A stretch of DNA of 64,000 nt, taken from Henriciella algicola (lineage in GTDB: Bacteria; Pseudomonadota; Alphaproteobacteria; Caulobacterales; Hyphomonadaceae). The translations under genes were made by a program, and so were the position numbers. How positions within the stretch are numbered: the stretch's first letter is position 1; each line of letters starts with the position of its first letter. Under the pieces are notes generated by a model. It was not told the origin of the DNA, did not search any database, and was given only the letters and a program-made list of their open reading frames with translations. The DNA lies in NCBI RefSeq assembly GCF_003576245.1, contig NZ_QWGA01000007.1, positions 124,001 to 188,000 of the forward strand. Direction: 5' to 3'. This document shows, piece by piece, positions 61,471 through 64,000 of the stretch.

Positions 61471-62241
61471 ATGGTCGCCATGAGTTCCGTTCCCAGACTG
61501 TTCATCGATGCAGGCCTGTCTTCCGGAGAGAAGGTCTCGCTTAGCGACAATCAGGCAAACTATATCTTGCGGGTCATGCGGCTAGGTGAAGGCGCGCCTG
61601 TGCGGGTTTTCAACGGGCGCGACGGCGAGTGGATTGCCGCCGTTGTTCCAGAAAGCGGCAAGCGAGCGTCTATTGTCCCGGAGAGGCAGACGAGGCCGCA
61701 GGTAGAGACGCTGGATCTCACGCTTTTCTTTGCGCCGCTGAAAAAGGCGAGGACCGATTTCGTTGTCGAGAAAGCTTGTGAGCTTGGTGTGCGGCGAATC
61801 CAGCCCGTGATGACCGAGCGCACCCAATCGAGCCGCGTACGCCGTGACAGGCTGCAGTCTGTTGTGATCGAAGCCGCCGAGCAGACTGAACGGATGGATG
61901 TGCCCGAGGTCTTTGACGATGTGCCGCTTCAGGCCGCGTTGGAGGACTGGCCGGCCGGAAAGCCGCTCTATTATTGCGATGAGGCTGGCGATGCGCGGCC
62001 GATGCGTGAAGTGCTCTCCGACGCGAGCAGCGGCGCAGCGGGAATTCTTATCGGACCAGAAGGTGGTTTCTCTCCGAAAGAACGTGAATGGCTTCGAAAA
62101 AATGAGCAGATTCAACCGGTAACGCTCGGTCCTCGTATTCTCAGGGCAGAGACGGCCGTGGTCGCTGCGCTCACCCTATGGCAATCTTGTGTTGGCGACT
62201 GGCAGGAACATCCCTATCTGCCTGAAACCGAAAACGGCTAG
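61471..62241 (+). CDS. rsmE: 16S rRNA m3U1498 methyltransferase RsmE
   Basis: A 256-residue SPOUT methyltransferase for uridine 1498 in the small subunit RNA. The N-terminal PUA-like half contains NYILRVMRLGEGAPVRVFNG, and the knot is formed by ILIGPEGGFSPKEREWLRKN and TLGPRILRAETAVVAALTLW. Two nearby methionines, at 61471 and 61480, could start it. gshA follows 10 bases later, a common pair in alphaproteobacteria. Confidence 0.94.
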   Translation: MVAMSSVPRLFIDAGLSSGEKVSLSDNQANYILRVMRLGEGAPVRVFNGRDGEWIAAVVPESGKRASIVPERQTRPQVETLDLTLFFAPLKKARTDFVVEKACELGVRRIQPVMTERTQSSRVRRDRLQSVVIEAAEQTERMDVPEVFDDVPLQAALEDWPAGKPLYYCDEAGDARPMREVLSDASSGAAGILIGPEGGFSPKEREWLRKNEQIQPVTLGPRILRAETAVVAALTLWQSCVGDWQEHPYLPETENG

Positions 62242-62251
62242 AGGGGCCGGC

Positions 62252-63631
62252 ATGACGACACCTACGTCAGACATCGACGAGAACGCCCCGCGTATCGAGT
62301 CAAAATCAGAGCTCGTCGAATGGATGGAGCAGGGCTGCGCGCCCAAGTCCGACTGGCGGATTGGCACCGAACACGAGAAGTTCGGTTTCATTCGCGACGG
62401 GTTGAAACCGCTTCCATATGATGGCGATGTCTCGATCCGTGCCATGCTCGAAGGCCTAGCCGACAAGTTCGGCTGGGAGCCGATTTCCGAATCAGGCCTG
62501 CTGATCGGTCTCAAGAAGGACGGTGCCAGCGTCAGCCTGGAGCCGGGCGGTCAGTTCGAGCTGTCCGGTGCGCCTCTGGAGCATATCCACCAGACCTGCA
62601 ACGAGGTCGGCGACCATTTGAAAGAAGTGAGAGAGATCGCTGATCCGCTCGGCATCGGTTTCCTTGGCATGGGCTCGTCACCGCTGTGGACGATGGCCGA
62701 AACGCCCATGATGCCGAAGGGCCGCTACGCCATCATGCGGGACTATATGCTCAAGGTTGGGCGCCTCGGCCGCGAGATGATGTTCCGCACCTGCACGGTT
62801 CAGGTGAACCTCGATTTCGCCTCTGAAGCCGACATGCTGAAGAAATTCCGCGTGTCACTGGCTCTGCAGCCGCTGGGCACAGCTCTTTTTGCCAACTCGC
62901 CATTCACCGAAGGACGTCCGAACGGCTTCCTGTCCTACCGCTCTCACATCTGGACCGATACCGATCCGGACCGGTCCGGCATGCTTCCTTTCATGTTTGA
63001 GGATGGCGCTGGCTTTGAGAGGTATGTTGACTACGCCCTTGATGTGCCAATGTATTTTGTCCGCCGCGGCGGCAAGTATCTCGACGCCTCTGGTAAGAGC
63101 TTCCGCGATTTCATGGATGGCAAGTTGGACCTGCTGCCTGGCGAGAAGCCTGCCATCGACGACTTCGTCGATCACCTGTCGACCATTTTCCCGGAAGTGC
63201 GTCTGAAGCGCTTCCTTGAGATGCGCGGCTCTGATTCCGGTCCCTGGAGCCGGCTCTGCGCGTTCTCCGGCTTCTGGACGGGCATCCTGTATGAGCAAAG
63301 CTCGCTCGATGCGGCATGGGACCTGGTGAAAGACTGGACCGCAGCAGAGCGCGAGGCCATGCGTCAGTCTGTTCGGGTGCTTGGTCTTCGCACGCCGGTG
63401 CCTGGCGGCGGAACGCTCCAGGACCTCGCCAAGCAGGTTCTGTCGATCAGCCGGAATGGTCTCAAGGCGCGCGCCAAGTACAATAGCTCTGGCGACGACG
63501 AGACCGGCTTCATTGCTGAACTCGACGAGATTGCAGAAAGCGGGCTTACGCCAGCTGACCGGTTGCTCGAGCTCTATCATGGGGAATGGGGCAGGCGGGT
63601 CGAACCAGCCTTCGAAACGCTGGCCTACTAG
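62252..63631 (+). CDS. gshA: Glutamate-cysteine ligase
   Basis: A 459-residue enzyme that makes gamma-glutamylcysteine, the first step of glutathione synthesis. IGTEHEKFGFIRDGLKPLPY is the N-terminal ATP/glutamate motif, and GGQFELSGAPLEHIHQTCNE, MGSSPLWTMAETPMMPKGRY and MMFRTCTVQVNLDFASE follow. This is the plant/alphaproteobacterial family, not the E. coli type. It also fits the glutathione transferase at 47108. It is read together with rsmE. Confidence 0.95.
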   Translation: MTTPTSDIDENAPRIESKSELVEWMEQGCAPKSDWRIGTEHEKFGFIRDGLKPLPYDGDVSIRAMLEGLADKFGWEPISESGLLIGLKKDGASVSLEPGGQFELSGAPLEHIHQTCNEVGDHLKEVREIADPLGIGFLGMGSSPLWTMAETPMMPKGRYAIMRDYMLKVGRLGREMMFRTCTVQVNLDFASEADMLKKFRVSLALQPLGTALFANSPFTEGRPNGFLSYRSHIWTDTDPDRSGMLPFMFEDGAGFERYVDYALDVPMYFVRRGGKYLDASGKSFRDFMDGKLDLLPGEKPAIDDFVDHLSTIFPEVRLKRFLEMRGSDSGPWSRLCAFSGFWTGILYEQSSLDAAWDLVKDWTAAEREAMRQSVRVLGLRTPVPGGGTLQDLAKQVLSISRNGLKARAKYNSSGDDETGFIAELDEIAESGLTPADRLLELYHGEWGRRVEPAFETLAY

Positions 63632-63754
63632 CGGGCCTTTGCGTCTTTCTGATTACAAATGGCACATCATTGCTTGAGCCAGACCAAACTGCATGATCAA
63701 AGTGTGCGCTGACGAGGCGTGAGATCACGCGTGGAGAGGTTGAGGGTCTAGCTG

Positions 63755-64000
63755 ATGTTTTCTGTTCTATTGTCGCTTCTGGCAGTGCCGCCACTCGGTT
63801 TCACGATGTGGCAGCTCAGGAAACATCCCAAGGGTCTCTATATCCTGTTCTTCGCAGAGATGTGGGAGCGTTTTTCCTATTACGGGATGCGCGCACTCCT
63901 CATCTTCTATCTCACCTGGCACTTCCTGTTCGAAAGCAGCTTCTCGCTAACGCTCTATGGCGCCTATGTGGCGCTGGTCTATCTCGGGCCTCTCCTCGGC
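63755..64000 (+). CDS. POT-family peptide transporter, N-terminal part
   Basis: The first 82 codons of a gene that leaves the window. The translation starts [20 protein letters not shown] and goes on with [20 protein letters not shown], then [16 protein letters not shown], the ExxER-FxYYG motif that marks proton-dependent oligopeptide transporters. It would take up di- and tripeptides across the inner membrane. The ATG at 63755 has GAGGGT about seven bases upstream. The 123-base gap after gshA shows no clear terminator. Confidence 0.88.
   Translation, partial: MFSVLLSLLAVPPLGFTMWQLRKHPKGLYILFFAEMWERFSYYGMRALLIFYLTWHFLFESSFSLTLYGAYVALVYLGPLLG

Noticed and set aside
1-64000. tRNA genes, CRISPR arrays, insertion sequences, prophage genes or toxin-antitoxin pairs
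   Set aside because: All gaps between genes were read and none contained these; the largest gap is about 216 bases.

Overview
The window is about 64 kb of densely coding, GC-rich DNA with no stretch over 300 bases lacking a gene. Gene content and order point to an aerobic, Gram-negative alphaproteobacterium, most likely of the Caulobacterales/Hyphomonadaceae type (inference from the sequence alone). The reasons are the conserved run erpA-dgt-SPOR-nagZ-scpA-scpB-tatABC-serS-surE-pcm, the plant/alphaproteobacterial type glutamate-cysteine ligase beside rsmE, a HisKA_2-type histidine kinase, a TonB-dependent receptor and many acyl-CoA catabolic genes. No tRNA, rRNA, CRISPR array, insertion sequence, prophage or restriction system was seen. 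This is chromosomal core plus ordinary accessory metabolism.

Layout. 1-6.4 kb: the 3' end of thiG, a DsbA-like periplasmic thiol protein, an M48 protease with TPRs, and an iron(III) ABC importer operon (fbpA-fbpB-fbpC, minus strand) with a Fur-like site in front of it. 6.4-15.1 kb: a glycine oxidase-like flavoenzyme, then a lipid/aromatic acyl-CoA block (two acyl-CoA dehydrogenases, a hotdog thioesterase coupled to a methyltransferase, a serine esterase, DUF3253, a PaaG-like crotonase, an aldehyde dehydrogenase). 15.2-31.2 kb: mixed housekeeping and envelope genes: PAS/HisKA_2 kinase, DEAD-box helicase, Fe superoxide dismutase, an NDUFAF6-like pseudoenzyme, an M16 protease, an EmrAB-type efflux pair, two nitroreductases, TerC, DUF983, an LRAT-fold protein, and a SYLF protein with an acidic Asp/His/Met tail.

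31.3-41.1 kb: the conserved core cluster for Fe-S delivery, dNTP control, cell-wall recycling, chromosome condensation, Tat export, seryl-tRNA synthesis and stationary-phase repair. Many genes overlap by four bases (ATGA), so translation is probably coupled. 41.1-49.6 kb: a Kazal-domain lipoprotein, a short-chain dehydrogenase, a VOC protein, a nucleoside transporter followed by a TonB-dependent receptor, a glutathione transferase, a methyltransferase and a sugar-nucleotide type epimerase. 49.6-64 kb: trmFO, a MATE exporter paired with an aromatic amino acid decarboxylase, then pmbA, a phosphatase-DUF4170 fusion and an MsbA-like exporter, followed by FrnE-like DsbA, ubiA, an aldehyde dehydrogenase, rsmE, gshA and the start of a POT peptide transporter that runs off the end.

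No clearly new defence or biosynthetic system is present. The points most worth following are the NDUFAF6-like pseudoenzyme, the IMPase-DUF4170 fusion that keeps an internal ribosome binding site, the Kazal lipoprotein, the MATE/decarboxylase and NupC/TonB receptor pairings, the erpA/dgt start codons sharing CATG, and several long perfect inverted repeats, one of them inside a coding sequence.
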